Positions 37,654-46,049 of a stretch of 46,269 nt of DNA are shown here, piece after piece. Below the pieces are notes generated by a model. It worked only from the letters and a program-made list of their open reading frames with translations, had not been told where the DNA came from and did no database searches. Source of the stretch: Chloroflexota bacterium (GTDB taxonomy: Bacteria > Chloroflexota > Anaerolineae > SpSt-313). The stretch is taken from the NCBI GenBank assembly GCA_029553955.1, contig JAKPJZ010000101.1, positions 1-46,269 on the forward strand, written 5' to 3'. Numbering within the stretch: the stretch's first letter is position 1; every line of letters starts with the position of its first letter. Position numbers and translations under genes: made by a program.

Positions 37654-39693
37654 GTGGCCTGGGTTTCGATTGAGCAACTGATCGCGATGCTGCATAGTGC
37701 CGGTATCACTGCCGGCGACACGATGCTCTTTGAGGCCCCAGGTACGGGTCTGGACGGTGTCCGGGGTGGGCTTCCGGCGCTGGCCGAGGCGGTGCAGCAG
37801 GCCATTGCGCCCCATGGGACTCTCGTCGTCCCTACCTGTACCGCTACCGAAGGCTATCCCAAGCCTACGTTCGATACAGTGCTCTCCCCCTCTGAGGCGG
37901 GACCCTTCTCCGAGTTCTTTCGGCAGCAGCCCGGGGTGCTGCGCAGCCACAGCCCCACACACTCGGTGGCGGCACGAGGCCCCTTGGCTGAGCACATCGT
38001 CGCAGGGCATCGCTCGGCTTGGGGCCGTCCCACACCCTGGGGTGAGGGCCCGTTCGGCCACGGCAGCCCCTGGGACGTCCTGATGGAGCAGGATGCCTGG
38101 TGGATCATGCTGGATGGCGACTGGGGGATCAGCCCTTTCACCTCCTATGTCCGCGCGCTCTATGCGGAGCGCCACGCCGGCATCACGAAGGAGACTTTCT
38201 GGCCCACCTTTGCAGCGCAGGCATTGGCGCAGGAGCTGGAGCGGCGAGGGCTGCTTCGGTGCGCCGATTGGGGCTCTCACAATACAGTGGTCTTCCGCTT
38301 GCGAGCGGCTGTGGAAGGGGCCCTGCAGACGCTGGAGCGTGCTCCAGACCGTCTGCAGCCGAGCGAAGCCTTTCGCCTGTGGTTGGCCCGCATCGACGAT
38401 ATCAAGCAGCATGGATATCTGCAGGTCGGCACGGCCAAAGCGCCGATCACCCCTACGGTGCCCTGCGCCCGGTGGGAAGGCGGACGACTGACGGGAGTCT
38501 ACCGCGACCTGTACGCTCGCGTCCTCGTGCTGTCGCGCGGGTCCAGCCAAGTGGCGCTGGTGCTGTGCGACCTGCTCGGCATCGCGGGAAGCTTGGTAGA
38601 GGTGATCCGCACGCGGGCACACGAAATGTCGGGCATTCCCGGTGACGCCATCATGGTCGCCTGCACGCACTCGCATTCCACTCCAGACACTGTCGGGGCT
38701 GGAAACGAGGACTCACAGTACCTAGAGCGCATGGTCGAGGCCATCGCAGCAGCGATCTGCCGGGCCGCCGCCAACACACAGCCGGCTCGGCTTGGTTGGG
38801 GTCGGGTTCGCATCCGCGGCCTGGCCCATTCGCGGCGTGTCCGCCTGACCGATGGGCACGTCTATACGACTCGCTATGGTGTGCCGTCGACCTGGCGCGT
38901 GAACCCGGACCTGATCGCCGCCGAGGGGCCGATCGACCCCGATCTCACTGTGATCAGGGTCGAGAGCCTGGACGGGAACGTGCTGGCGGCCATATCGAAC
39001 TTGGGTTGCCATGCCAGCGTGGCCTTGATGAGCCCAAGCCTCTCGGGCGACTATCCCGGCGAAGCCATGCTCGCCCTCGAGCGAGCGCTGGGCGAGCCGT
39101 CCATTGCGCTGTGCACCATCGGGAGCGCAGCCGACATCGACCCGACCCTGGAGATGCCGTTCTGGGGTCCCCGCAACGATGCCAACGCGACCCGCCTGGG
39201 CCGCATCCTGGCCGCGCAGGTGCTCGAGTGCCTCGAGCGTGTGCAGGTCGTCGACGAGGTTGTCGTCGGGGCCGCGCGCGTCCCGGTGGACTTGGCCGTG
39301 CGTGATGATTGGGTGCGCATGCTCGAGGCCGAACAGGAGAGGCTGGGCCAAGAGTTTGCTTCGGCCCAGGTGGCAAGCCCGGTCGTCGCCCGCCTGCTCC
39401 AACAGCGCATCATTCACACCGAGGTACAGGCCCTGCGCCTCAACGATCTTGTGCTAGTCGGCCTGCCGGGAGAGGTATTCACATCAACGGGGCTAAAGCT
39501 CAAGGGGCTCATGGCAGCGCAAACCGCCATAGTCCAGTTGGCCAACGACTATGTGGGGTACATTCTGACTCCGGAGGCCGAGCGAGAAGGCGGCTACGAG
39601 ACCGGCCTGCATTTCTGGACCCGGGTGCGATCGGAGGCGGAGGAGCAGTTGCTGGGCGCCGTCATGCGTGTGGTGGATCGGCTGCTCACTTGA
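37654..39693 (+). CDS. Fusion of AAC(3)-like N-acetyltransferase and neutral-ceramidase-like amidase
   Basis: A 679-residue two-domain protein. Residues 1-240 match the aminoglycoside 3-N-acetyltransferase/YokD fold: GDTMLFEAPGTGLDGVRGGL, GTLVVPTCTA, and the active-site region RSHSPTHSVAARG (His 103) followed by SPWDVLMEQDAWWIMLDGDWG. Residues about 250-679 match the neutral/alkaline ceramidase N-terminal domain: LQVGTAKAPITPT, the zinc-type CTHSHSTPD (about 335), SNLGCHAS (about 448), SGDYPGE and NDYVGYILTPEAEREGGYE. There is no signal peptide, so unlike known secreted ceramidases it acts in the cytoplasm. GTG 37654 has GGAGGG upstream. The fusion suggests paired removal and addition of acyl groups on one amine. 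Last gene of the rightward operon. Confidence 0.88.
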   Translation: MAWVSIEQLIAMLHSAGITAGDTMLFEAPGTGLDGVRGGLPALAEAVQQAIAPHGTLVVPTCTATEGYPKPTFDTVLSPSEAGPFSEFFRQQPGVLRSHSPTHSVAARGPLAEHIVAGHRSAWGRPTPWGEGPFGHGSPWDVLMEQDAWWIMLDGDWGISPFTSYVRALYAERHAGITKETFWPTFAAQALAQELERRGLLRCADWGSHNTVVFRLRAAVEGALQTLERAPDRLQPSEAFRLWLARIDDIKQHGYLQVGTAKAPITPTVPCARWEGGRLTGVYRDLYARVLVLSRGSSQVALVLCDLLGIAGSLVEVIRTRAHEMSGIPGDAIMVACTHSHSTPDTVGAGNEDSQYLERMVEAIAAAICRAAANTQPARLGWGRVRIRGLAHSRRVRLTDGHVYTTRYGVPSTWRVNPDLIAAEGPIDPDLTVIRVESLDGNVLAAISNLGCHASVALMSPSLSGDYPGEAMLALERALGEPSIALCTIGSAADIDPTLEMPFWGPRNDANATRLGRILAAQVLECLERVQVVDEVVVGAARVPVDLAVRDDWVRMLEAEQERLGQEFASAQVASPVVARLLQQRIIHTEVQALRLNDLVLVGLPGEVFTSTGLKLKGLMAAQTAIVQLANDYVGYILTPEAEREGGYETGLHFWTRVRSEAEEQLLGAVMRVVDRLLT

Positions 39694-39744
39694 TCGTCGT
39701 GCGATCTATGCCCCCCGCCCGAGTGCCTGCTGTCGCTCCAGACG

Positions 39745-39793
39745 AAACCTGACAGGCTTGGTCGCCAGAGGCGTCGCCAAGCCTGTCAGGTTT
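39745..39793. terminator. Palindromic terminator between converging genes
   Basis: Perfect 17-bp arms 39745-39761 and 39777-39793 (AAACCTGACAGGCTTGG and complement), followed on the plus strand by TTCTG. It lies 50 bases after the fusion gene and about 110 bases before the end of the converging MFS gene. The CCTGACAGG/CCTGTCAGG core is shared with the palindrome at 9919-10010. Confidence 0.75.
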
Positions 39794-39902
39794 TCTGTAA
39801 TGGCTTACTATGCCCTGGACCAAGTGCGATCGGCGAAGAGCCATGAATGGCAGAGACTAGGATGACTGCGGCGCACCGGGCGCGGGCGCTGAAGCGTCGG
39901 CC

Positions 39903-41143
39903 TTAGGCCGCCACCTGCCGCACCTCGCGTACCTTGGCCAAGAGCGCCGTGCCTGCCAGATAGCAGACCGCCGCCAGCACGTAGAGCGCCACATAGCCGC
40001 GGCCGGGCGCCTGGGCATTGAAGGTGTCCATGACAAAGCCGCCGATGCCAGCCACCGCCCCCGCGCCCGCCGTGGCCAGGTTCGAGATGCCCAGGTAGCG
40101 GCCCGATTCCTCCTGTGGCACCTGGTCGGTGAGCAGCGCCCAGTTGGCGCTCAGAAAGACGCCAATGGAGAGCCCCAGCACGCCGCCGAAGATCAGGAGG
40201 TGCGTGTAGGTGCGCGCCAGGAGCATGACAGCGACCCCGCCGCGCCCACCAGCCCCGAGGCGACGACCAGCGGCTTGCGCCCGATGCGGTCCGACAGCGC
40301 CCCGGCCGGGTAGACGATTGCCGCGATGGCCACGGCCAGGATGGCCATCAGCGTGCCCGCGGCGTCGGCCGCCTGCTGCGCCGTCATCTGCAGCAGGTAC
40401 TGGATGTAGTAGAGGATATAGTTGCGCACCAGGTTCATGGCCACCACGATCAGCAGCCGCGAGACGAGCAGCCAGGCAAAGCCCGAGTAGCGGCGCAGGT
40501 CGATGCGGAAGGTCTGGGTGACCGTCTTGAGCAGCGGCGCGGGCTCGGCGCGCTGCAGCGGCTCCTCCTTCACGCCCCAGGCGGTAATGGCCAGCGTCAC
40601 CAGCAGCACGCCCATGATCGAGAGGATGGTCAGCAGCACCTCGCCGCGCGAGAGCAGGTAGCCGGCGGCCAGCGAGGTGACGATGATGCCGACGATCTCG
40701 GCCAACTGCTTCACCCCCGAGGCCTGGCCCCAGCGCGCGGGCGGCACGCGGTCGGGGATCAGCCCCTGGTAGGGCCCATGAGCCACGTTCGACGCCACCT
40801 GCAGGCCAAAGTAGGCCAGCAGCAGGAACCAGTACTGCGGCGCGACGGCGATGGCCAGGAGAAAGACCATGTCGGCGAGGGTGCCGCCCACCATGAACGG
40901 CCGCCGCCGGCCCCAACGACTGGTGCAGCGGTCGCTGATGGCCCCCGCCAGCGGCTGCACGATGATGGCCACCACCATGCCCACCGCCGTCAGCAGCCCC
41001 AGCGCCGAGCCCTTGACCGCCTCGGGCACCAGCCCGGCCACCAGCAGCGGCAACACCAACGGCCCCAGGCTGTTCCAGAGGTACGAGATGCCAAACCAGT
41101 AGACGTTGAGGGCGAAGAGATTGTTGCCACGCTTGGTCTGCAT
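39903..41143 (-). pseudogene. MFS transporter (GPH/sugar-cation type), frameshifted
   Basis: ATG 41143 (GGAGG upstream) opens NLFALNVYWFGISYLWNSLG and continues through eight or nine helices, including the MFS loop SDRCTSRWGRRRPFMVGG between helices 2 and 3 and the related SDRIGRKPLV. At 40235-40238 (four C on the plus strand, GGGG in the gene) the frame is lost. The other frame continues exactly with VAVMLLARTYTHLLIFGGVL to the natural end at 39903. One missing G explains it. The reconstructed protein of about 413 residues is normal for GPH-type sugar permeases. It may be a recent pseudogene or a homopolymer error. Confidence 0.85.
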
Positions 41144-41162
41144 TGTGAGCCTCCACGGGGTC

Positions 41163-41290
41163 ATGCGTAAAACGTAATGCGTGACGCTGCTGCGTGTTGC
41201 GTATTCCGTTTGGCCAGCATCCTCAAAGACGCAGCACGCAATACGCAACACTCCTTACGTTTTACGCATCACGCATCACGCATCACGCAT
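41163..41290. repeat. Long palindrome of the ACGCATTACG family
   Basis: The left side (GCGTAAAACGTAATGCGTGA... from 41165) pairs with the right side (TTACGTTTTACGCATCACGC... to about 41280). An inner TGCGTGTTGCGTATTCCG is matched by CGCAATACGCAACA. Tandem ACGCATC units end the right side and run into the last codons of the alpha/beta hydrolase gene, whose C-terminal residues RDA and stop are repeat-derived. Confidence 0.85.
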
Positions 41291-42151
41291 CCATCGATCG
41301 AAAAACCCCAACACCCGCTCGTCGTACGCCCCGGGCAGCACCCGGTCTACGGCGCGGTGCTTGGCCTCGAAGACGATCCACAGCTCTTTCGGCTCTCCGG
41401 CCGCGTCGAAGAGCCGGCGCGCGGCGTGCGTGGGCACAAAGACGTCGCGCCCGCCCTGGATGATGAGCAGCGGCCGGGGCGCGATCTTGGCCACGCGGCG
41501 GATGGGGTCGGCCGTCCACAGCGGGGCGCGCAGGCGCAGCGAGGCCAGCAGCACGATCAGCCAGCCGATGGCGCCGGCGAGCGGGTAGGGCACACCCCAT
41601 TCGAGCGCGCCGCGCGCTGCCGCGTGCCAGAGCTCGGCAAAGCCGCAATCGGCCACCACCGCCGCCACCGCGGGCGCATCGGGCGCGGTAGCCATGGCCA
41701 CCGCGGCGCCCATAGAAAAGCCCAAGAGCCCCACGCGCCGGATGCCGCGACCCTCCAGGTAGCCGATGGCGGCCAGCAGGTCGCGGCGCTCGAAATAGCC
41801 CAGGCTGGTGAAGCGGCCCTCGCTCTGCCCGTGGGCGCGAAAGTCGAAGAGCAAGACGTTGTAGCCCCGCGCGCGCAAGGCGGGGACGTAGCTGAGGTCG
41901 TGTGCCGGGGTGCCGCCGTGGCCGTGGCAAAAGATGATGGTGCCACGCGGCGCCTCAGCGGGCACGAACCAGCCGTGCAGGCGCAGGCCGTCGCAGGTGG
42001 CAAAGTGGACGTCTTCGTAGGGCAGGCCGTGATCGGCGGGGGTTTCGCGCGAGCGGGCGAAGCGGGGCGCAATGAGGCGACGCACGCCGAGGCGATAGGC
42101 GGCGGCGAGGAACGCCAGCAACGCAATCAGCGTCACAGCGGGGAGGGTCAT
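41276..42151 (-). CDS. Alpha/beta hydrolase, membrane-anchored
   Basis: A 291-residue serine hydrolase with an N-terminal hydrophobic anchor (about residues 2-19, LPAVTLIALLAFLAAAYRLG). Oxyanion-side motif CHGHGGTPAHD, nucleophile elbow LLGFSMGAAVAM (Ser), acid in QGGRDVFVPTHAA, and the probable His in FEAKHRAVDR. The substrate is unknown; the family ranges from esterases to peptidases. ATG 42151 follows the repeat-free upstream region, with AGGAG 11-13 nt upstream. It is divergent from nadC. Confidence 0.85.
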   Translation of the reverse strand: MTLPAVTLIALLAFLAAAYRLGVRRLIAPRFARSRETPADHGLPYEDVHFATCDGLRLHGWFVPAEAPRGTIIFCHGHGGTPAHDLSYVPALRARGYNVLLFDFRAHGQSEGRFTSLGYFERRDLLAAIGYLEGRGIRRVGLLGFSMGAAVAMATAPDAPAVAAVVADCGFAELWHAAARGALEWGVPYPLAGAIGWLIVLLASLRLRAPLWTADPIRRVAKIAPRPLLIIQGGRDVFVPTHAARRLFDAAGEPKELWIVFEAKHRAVDRVLPGAYDERVLGFFDRWMRDA

Positions 42152-42253
42152 CGCGCGCTTGCTCCTGGCGCATGCTGTAGGCAGACTCCGTACAGCCTGC
42201 AGTATACACCAGGCACCGACAAAGGCCAACCTGGCCTCTGCTGACCCCATACG

Positions 42254-42281
42254 TTCGCTACTTGTCGAATTGTGGTATAAT
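42254..42281 (+). promoter_or_regulatory. Promoter of the nad operon
   Basis: A perfect TATAAT at 42276-42281 with a weaker TTCGCT (42254-42259) 16 nt upstream; predicted start near 42288, 40 nt before the nadC ATG. No NadR/NiaR-type operator was recognised. Confidence 0.55.
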
Positions 42282-42327
42282 GGTACGAAGCACTATAGCC
42301 GGATTGGCCGGCAGGCAGGGGTGTGTG

Positions 42328-43173
42328 ATGATTTCTGTGAACGACCGCCAGGCCATCGTGGTGGCCATCCAGCGTGCGCTGGCCGAAGACATCGGCCCGG
42401 GCGATGTGACCAGCGAGTGGACCATCGAGCCCGAGGTGCAGGCCCGTGGCACCTTCCTGGTCAAAGAGCCGGGCGTGATCGCCGGGCTCGAGGTGGTGGA
42501 GGAGGTCTTTCGCCAGGTCGACGCGACGGTGCGCTTCAGGGCGCTGGTGGCCGATGGCGCCCCGGTGCAGCGTGGCGACATCGTAGCCCGCGTCGAGGGC
42601 ACGGCCATCTCGCTGCTCAGCGCCGAGCGCGTGGCGCTCAACTTCTTACAGCGCATGTCGGGCATCGCCACCCAGGCGCGGCGCTATGTGGAGGCGGTGC
42701 GCGGCCGGCACGCTATCATCCTCGACACCCGCAAGACCTGCCCCGGCCTGCGCGTGATCGACAAGCTCGCCGTGCGCCTGGGCGGGGCGGGGAACCACCG
42801 CCTGGGCCTCTTCGACATGGTGCTGATCAAGGATAACCACATCATCGCGGCGGGCGGCATCACCGCCGCGGTGCAGCGAGTACGGGCGCGCAACAGCCAG
42901 GCGCTGCCCGTGGAGGTGGAGGTGACCAACCTCGATCAGTTGGCCGAGGCGCTGGCGGCCGGGGTCGATCGCATCCTGCTCGACAATATGGACCTGGCGA
43001 CGATGCGCCGCGCCGTCGAGATGGCCCGCAGCCGGGTGCCGCTCGAGGCCTCGGGCGGCATCACGCTCGACAACGTGGCCGACGTGGCCGCGACCGGCGT
43101 GGACTATATCTCCGTCGGCGCCCTCACCCATTCGGTGAAGGCGCTGGATGTGAGTTTGGATATCGAAGCGTAA
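42328..43173 (+). CDS. nadC: Nicotinate-nucleotide pyrophosphorylase (quinolinate phosphoribosyltransferase)
   Basis: NadC converts quinolinate and PRPP to nicotinate mononucleotide, the third step of de novo NAD synthesis. The 281-residue length is standard. Seen: EDIGPGDVTS, VALNFLQRMSGIAT, the active-site DTRKTCPGLR (Arg and Lys contacting quinolinate), LGGAGNHRLGLFDMVLIKDN with NHR, EVEVTNLDQ, LDNM, and SGGITLDNV phosphate loop. ATG 42328 with AGGGG upstream. First gene of nadC-nadA-nadB; a palindromic repeat separates it from nadA. Confidence 0.96.
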   Translation: MISVNDRQAIVVAIQRALAEDIGPGDVTSEWTIEPEVQARGTFLVKEPGVIAGLEVVEEVFRQVDATVRFRALVADGAPVQRGDIVARVEGTAISLLSAERVALNFLQRMSGIATQARRYVEAVRGRHAIILDTRKTCPGLRVIDKLAVRLGGAGNHRLGLFDMVLIKDNHIIAAGGITAAVQRVRARNSQALPVEVEVTNLDQLAEALAAGVDRILLDNMDLATMRRAVEMARSRVPLEASGGITLDNVADVAATGVDYISVGALTHSVKALDVSLDIEA

Positions 43174-43242
43174 TGCGTGATGCGTGATACGTGGCCATGT
43201 TACGTATTACGCATCACGCATCACGTATCACGCATCACGTTC
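43172..43242. repeat. ACGCATCACG-family palindrome between nadC and nadA
   Basis: Left GCGTAATGCGTGATGCGTGA pairs with right TCACGCATCACGTATCACGC across a short centre near 43195. It begins at the nadC stop codon and ends 27 bases before nadA. Confidence 0.85.
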
Positions 43243-43268
43243 GATGGCACAAGGACCAAAGGAACGCC

Positions 43269-44333
43269 ATGACCCTCTCAACTCACGACACCCCCCTCTC
43301 TCAAGACGAGGTGCTGCAGCGCATCGGCGAGGTGCGCGAGCGGCTGGGCGAGGATGTGTACATCCTCGTGCACCACTATGAGCGCGACGAGGTGGTGCGC
43401 TTTGCCGACGTGGTGGGCGATTCGCTCGAGCTCTCGCGCGAGGCCGCCGCGCAGGGCCGGGCGCGCTACATCGTCTTCTGCGGCGTGGACTTTATGGCCG
43501 AGACGGCGGCGATGCTCTGCGGCGCGCAGCAGACGGTGCTGATCCCCGAGCCAACGGCGCACTGCCCTATGGCGGCGATGGTCAACGCCGACGAGGCCGC
43601 GCTGGCCTACGGGCGCCTGAGCAGCCTGTGGGGCGGCGACCTCCTGCCCATCACCTACCAGAACTCGGATGCACAGGTCAAGGCCCTCTGCGGGCGCCAC
43701 GGCGGCGCCGTCTGCACCTCGGCCAACGCCGGCACGCTCTTCCGCTGGGCGCTCGGGCAGCGCGGGCATCTGCTCTTCTTCCCCGACGAGCACCTGGGCA
43801 CCAACACGGCGCTCGCCATGGGCCTGCCACAGCAGGAGATTGCCCTATGGAATCCGCGCGAGCCTGAGGCGAGCAGCGAACGCGCGGCCGGGGCGCGTGT
43901 GGTGGTGTGGCAGGGCTACTGCCACGTGCACACGCGCTTTACTGTGAGCGACGTGCAGCGCGTGCGCCGCGAGCACCCCTCCGCCCGGGTGATCGTGCAC
44001 CCCGAGTGCCCGGCGCCGGTGGTGCAGGCCGCCGACGGCGCGGGGTCGACGGGCTATATCGTGCGCGAGGCCGTCGAGGCGCCGGCCGGCTCGACGCTCG
44101 CCATCGGCACCGAGATCAACCTGGTGGCCCGCCTGGCGCGCCGCCACGCCGACAAGACCATCATCCCCCTGGCCCGCTCGCTCTGCGGCACGATGTACCG
44201 CATCGACGAGCGCAAGCTGCTGCGCACGCTCGAGAGCATCGAGGCCGGCAGGCCCGAGTATGTGGTCACGGTAGACGCCGAGACGACGCGCTGGGCCAAC
44301 GAAGCATTGCAGCGAATGCTGAGCGTTGGGTGA
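43269..44333 (+). CDS. nadA: Quinolinate synthase
   Basis: NadA condenses iminoaspartate with dihydroxyacetone phosphate to quinolinate using a [4Fe-4S] cluster. 354 residues. Cluster cysteines are in TAHCPMAAM, HPECPAPV and RSLCGTMYR, the standard three. Substrate-binding motifs include LVHHYERDEV, ADVVGDSLELS, FCGVDFMAETA and GTEINLVARLARRH. ATG 43269 has AAAGGA upstream; the longer frame before it is repeat sequence. Sits between nadC and nadB. Confidence 0.96.
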   Translation: MTLSTHDTPLSQDEVLQRIGEVRERLGEDVYILVHHYERDEVVRFADVVGDSLELSREAAAQGRARYIVFCGVDFMAETAAMLCGAQQTVLIPEPTAHCPMAAMVNADEAALAYGRLSSLWGGDLLPITYQNSDAQVKALCGRHGGAVCTSANAGTLFRWALGQRGHLLFFPDEHLGTNTALAMGLPQQEIALWNPREPEASSERAAGARVVVWQGYCHVHTRFTVSDVQRVRREHPSARVIVHPECPAPVVQAADGAGSTGYIVREAVEAPAGSTLAIGTEINLVARLARRHADKTIIPLARSLCGTMYRIDERKLLRTLESIEAGRPEYVVTVDAETTRWANEALQRMLSVG

Positions 44334-44452
44334 TGCGTGATGCGTGAGGGGCGTGTTGCGTATTGCGTGTTTCGTCTTTGATGCTGAGCCAAACGGAATA
44401 CGCAACACGCAACAGGGTCACGCATCACGCATCACGCATCACGTATCAAGAA
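44331..44452. repeat. ACGCATCACG-family palindrome between nadA and nadB
   Basis: The left part from the nadA stop (TGATGCGTGATGCGTGA, GTGTTGCGTATTGCG) pairs with the right part (CGGAATACGCAACACGCAAC, then tandem CACGCAT units). The inner GCCAAACGGAATACGCAACA also occurs, in opposite orientation, in the element at 41163-41290, showing that the loop parts are homologous too. Confidence 0.85.
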
Positions 44453-44464
44453 GGAACCTGGACC

Positions 44465-46039
44465 ATGGAAGATCGCCTTTCCGTCGACATCCTCATCATC
44501 GGCTGCGGGATCGCCGGCAGCGTGGCGGCGCTGCGTGCCTCAGAGGACGAGGGGCTGAGCATCTGCGTGGTGAGCCACGCCGCCGAGCCGGCAGAGTCGA
44601 ACACCCGCTACGCGCAGGGCGGCATCATCCACCGCGGCTCTGCCGATTCGCCCGAGCTGCTGTCGGCCGACCTGGTGCGCGCTGGCGATGGCTACAACAA
44701 CCCGGCGGCGGTGGAGCTGCTGGCCGGCGAGGGGCCGCCGCTCTTGCAGGAGCTGCTGGTGGAGCGGCTGGGCGTGCCCTTTGCCCGCACGCCCGATGGG
44801 CAACTCGAGCACATCCGCGAGGCGGCGCACTCGACCGAGCGCATCCTGCACGTGGGTGACGCCACCGGACGCGCCATCGAAGAGCGGCTCATCGAGGCCG
44901 TGCAGGCGCGGCCCAACGTGCTCGTGCTCTCGCAGCACACGGCGGTGGACCTGCTGACCACGGCGCACCACAGCCTCGACCGCCTGGCAGTCTATGATCC
45001 CCTCTCCTGCGTGGGCGCCTACGTCCTCGACCAGGCGCAGGGCCGGGTGATCACAATCCTGGCGCGCAAGGTCATCCTGGCCAGCGGCGGCCTGGGGCGC
45101 ATCTTTCTGCATACGACCAACCCACCGGGCGCCCGCGGCGATGGCCTGGCCATGGCGCACCGCGCGGGGGCGCGCATCATCAACGCCGAGTACGTCCAGT
45201 TCCACCCGACCGCCTTCTATCATCGAGGCAACGCCGAGTTCCTCATCAGCGAGGCGCTACGCGGCGCTGGTGGTCGCCTGCTCAACGCGGCGGGCGAGCG
45301 GTTCATGGTGCGCTACGCGCCCGAGTGGAAGGACCTGGCCCCGCGCGACGAGGTGGCCCGCAGCATCCATGAGGAGATGCTGCGCACCGGTGCGCCCTGC
45401 GTGTACCTTGACGTCTGCTCGCACGTCTCCCACGACGAGATCCTGCGCCGCTTCCCGATGATCCATGAGGAGTGCCTGGCGCGCGGCATCGACATCACCG
45501 AGGACGTGATCCCCGTCGTGCCCGCGGCCCACTATTTCTGTGGCGGCGTGTGGGCCGACCTCGACGGGCATACGACCGTGCGCAACCTGTATGCGGTGGG
45601 CGAGGTCTCGTGCACCGGGCTGCATGGCGCCAACCGTCTGGGCAGCGCCTCGCTCTTGGAGGGCCTCGTGTGGGGCTGGCGCGCGGCTGCCGATGCTGCG
45701 GCCACCCTGCCCAAGACGCCGGCGGTACGCTCGGAGCTGATCCCCCCATGGCACGAAGACGGCCTGGTCGACACCGCCGACCCGGCGCTGATCCTGCAGG
45801 ATATCGGCACCATCCAGCATATCATGTGGAACTATGTGGGGCTGGTGCGCACCGTGCCCCGGCTCGACCGTGCCCTGCGCGACCTGCACGACCTGCGCCG
45901 CGACATCGACCGCTTCTACGCCACCACGCGCCTGACCGATGCGCTCATCGGCCTGCGTAACAGCGCCCAGGCGGCGCTGCTCGTCGCCCAGGCAGCGTGG
46001 AGCAACAAGGTCTCGCGCGGCTGCCACTATCGCGCCTAA
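44465..46039 (+). CDS. nadB: L-aspartate oxidase
   Basis: NadB oxidises L-aspartate to iminoaspartate with FAD, feeding NadA. 524 residues. The FAD motif DILIIGCGIAGSVAALRA is at the start; NTRYAQGGI, HSTERILHVGDATGRAIEE and ILASGGLGRIF follow. The active-site EYVQFHPTAFY, HEECLARGIDI and the FAD-binding GEVSCTGLHGANRLGSASLL are all intact. ATG 44465 follows AAGGAACC. The C-terminus stops at SRGCHYRA; many homologues continue some 10-20 residues past this motif, and here the stop is directly followed by a tandem hairpin array. Confidence 0.96.
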   Translation: MEDRLSVDILIIGCGIAGSVAALRASEDEGLSICVVSHAAEPAESNTRYAQGGIIHRGSADSPELLSADLVRAGDGYNNPAAVELLAGEGPPLLQELLVERLGVPFARTPDGQLEHIREAAHSTERILHVGDATGRAIEERLIEAVQARPNVLVLSQHTAVDLLTTAHHSLDRLAVYDPLSCVGAYVLDQAQGRVITILARKVILASGGLGRIFLHTTNPPGARGDGLAMAHRAGARIINAEYVQFHPTAFYHRGNAEFLISEALRGAGGRLLNAAGERFMVRYAPEWKDLAPRDEVARSIHEEMLRTGAPCVYLDVCSHVSHDEILRRFPMIHEECLARGIDITEDVIPVVPAAHYFCGGVWADLDGHTTVRNLYAVGEVSCTGLHGANRLGSASLLEGLVWGWRAAADAAATLPKTPAVRSELIPPWHEDGLVDTADPALILQDIGTIQHIMWNYVGLVRTVPRLDRALRDLHDLRRDIDRFYATTRLTDALIGLRNSAQAALLVAQAAWSNKVSRGCHYRA

Positions 46040-46049
46040 AGGCCCAACC

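Noticed and set aside
37654..38380. Aminoglycoside resistance gene
   Set aside because: The AAC(3)-like domain is part of a catabolic fusion and distant homologues of this fold act on other amines; resistance cannot be claimed from sequence.
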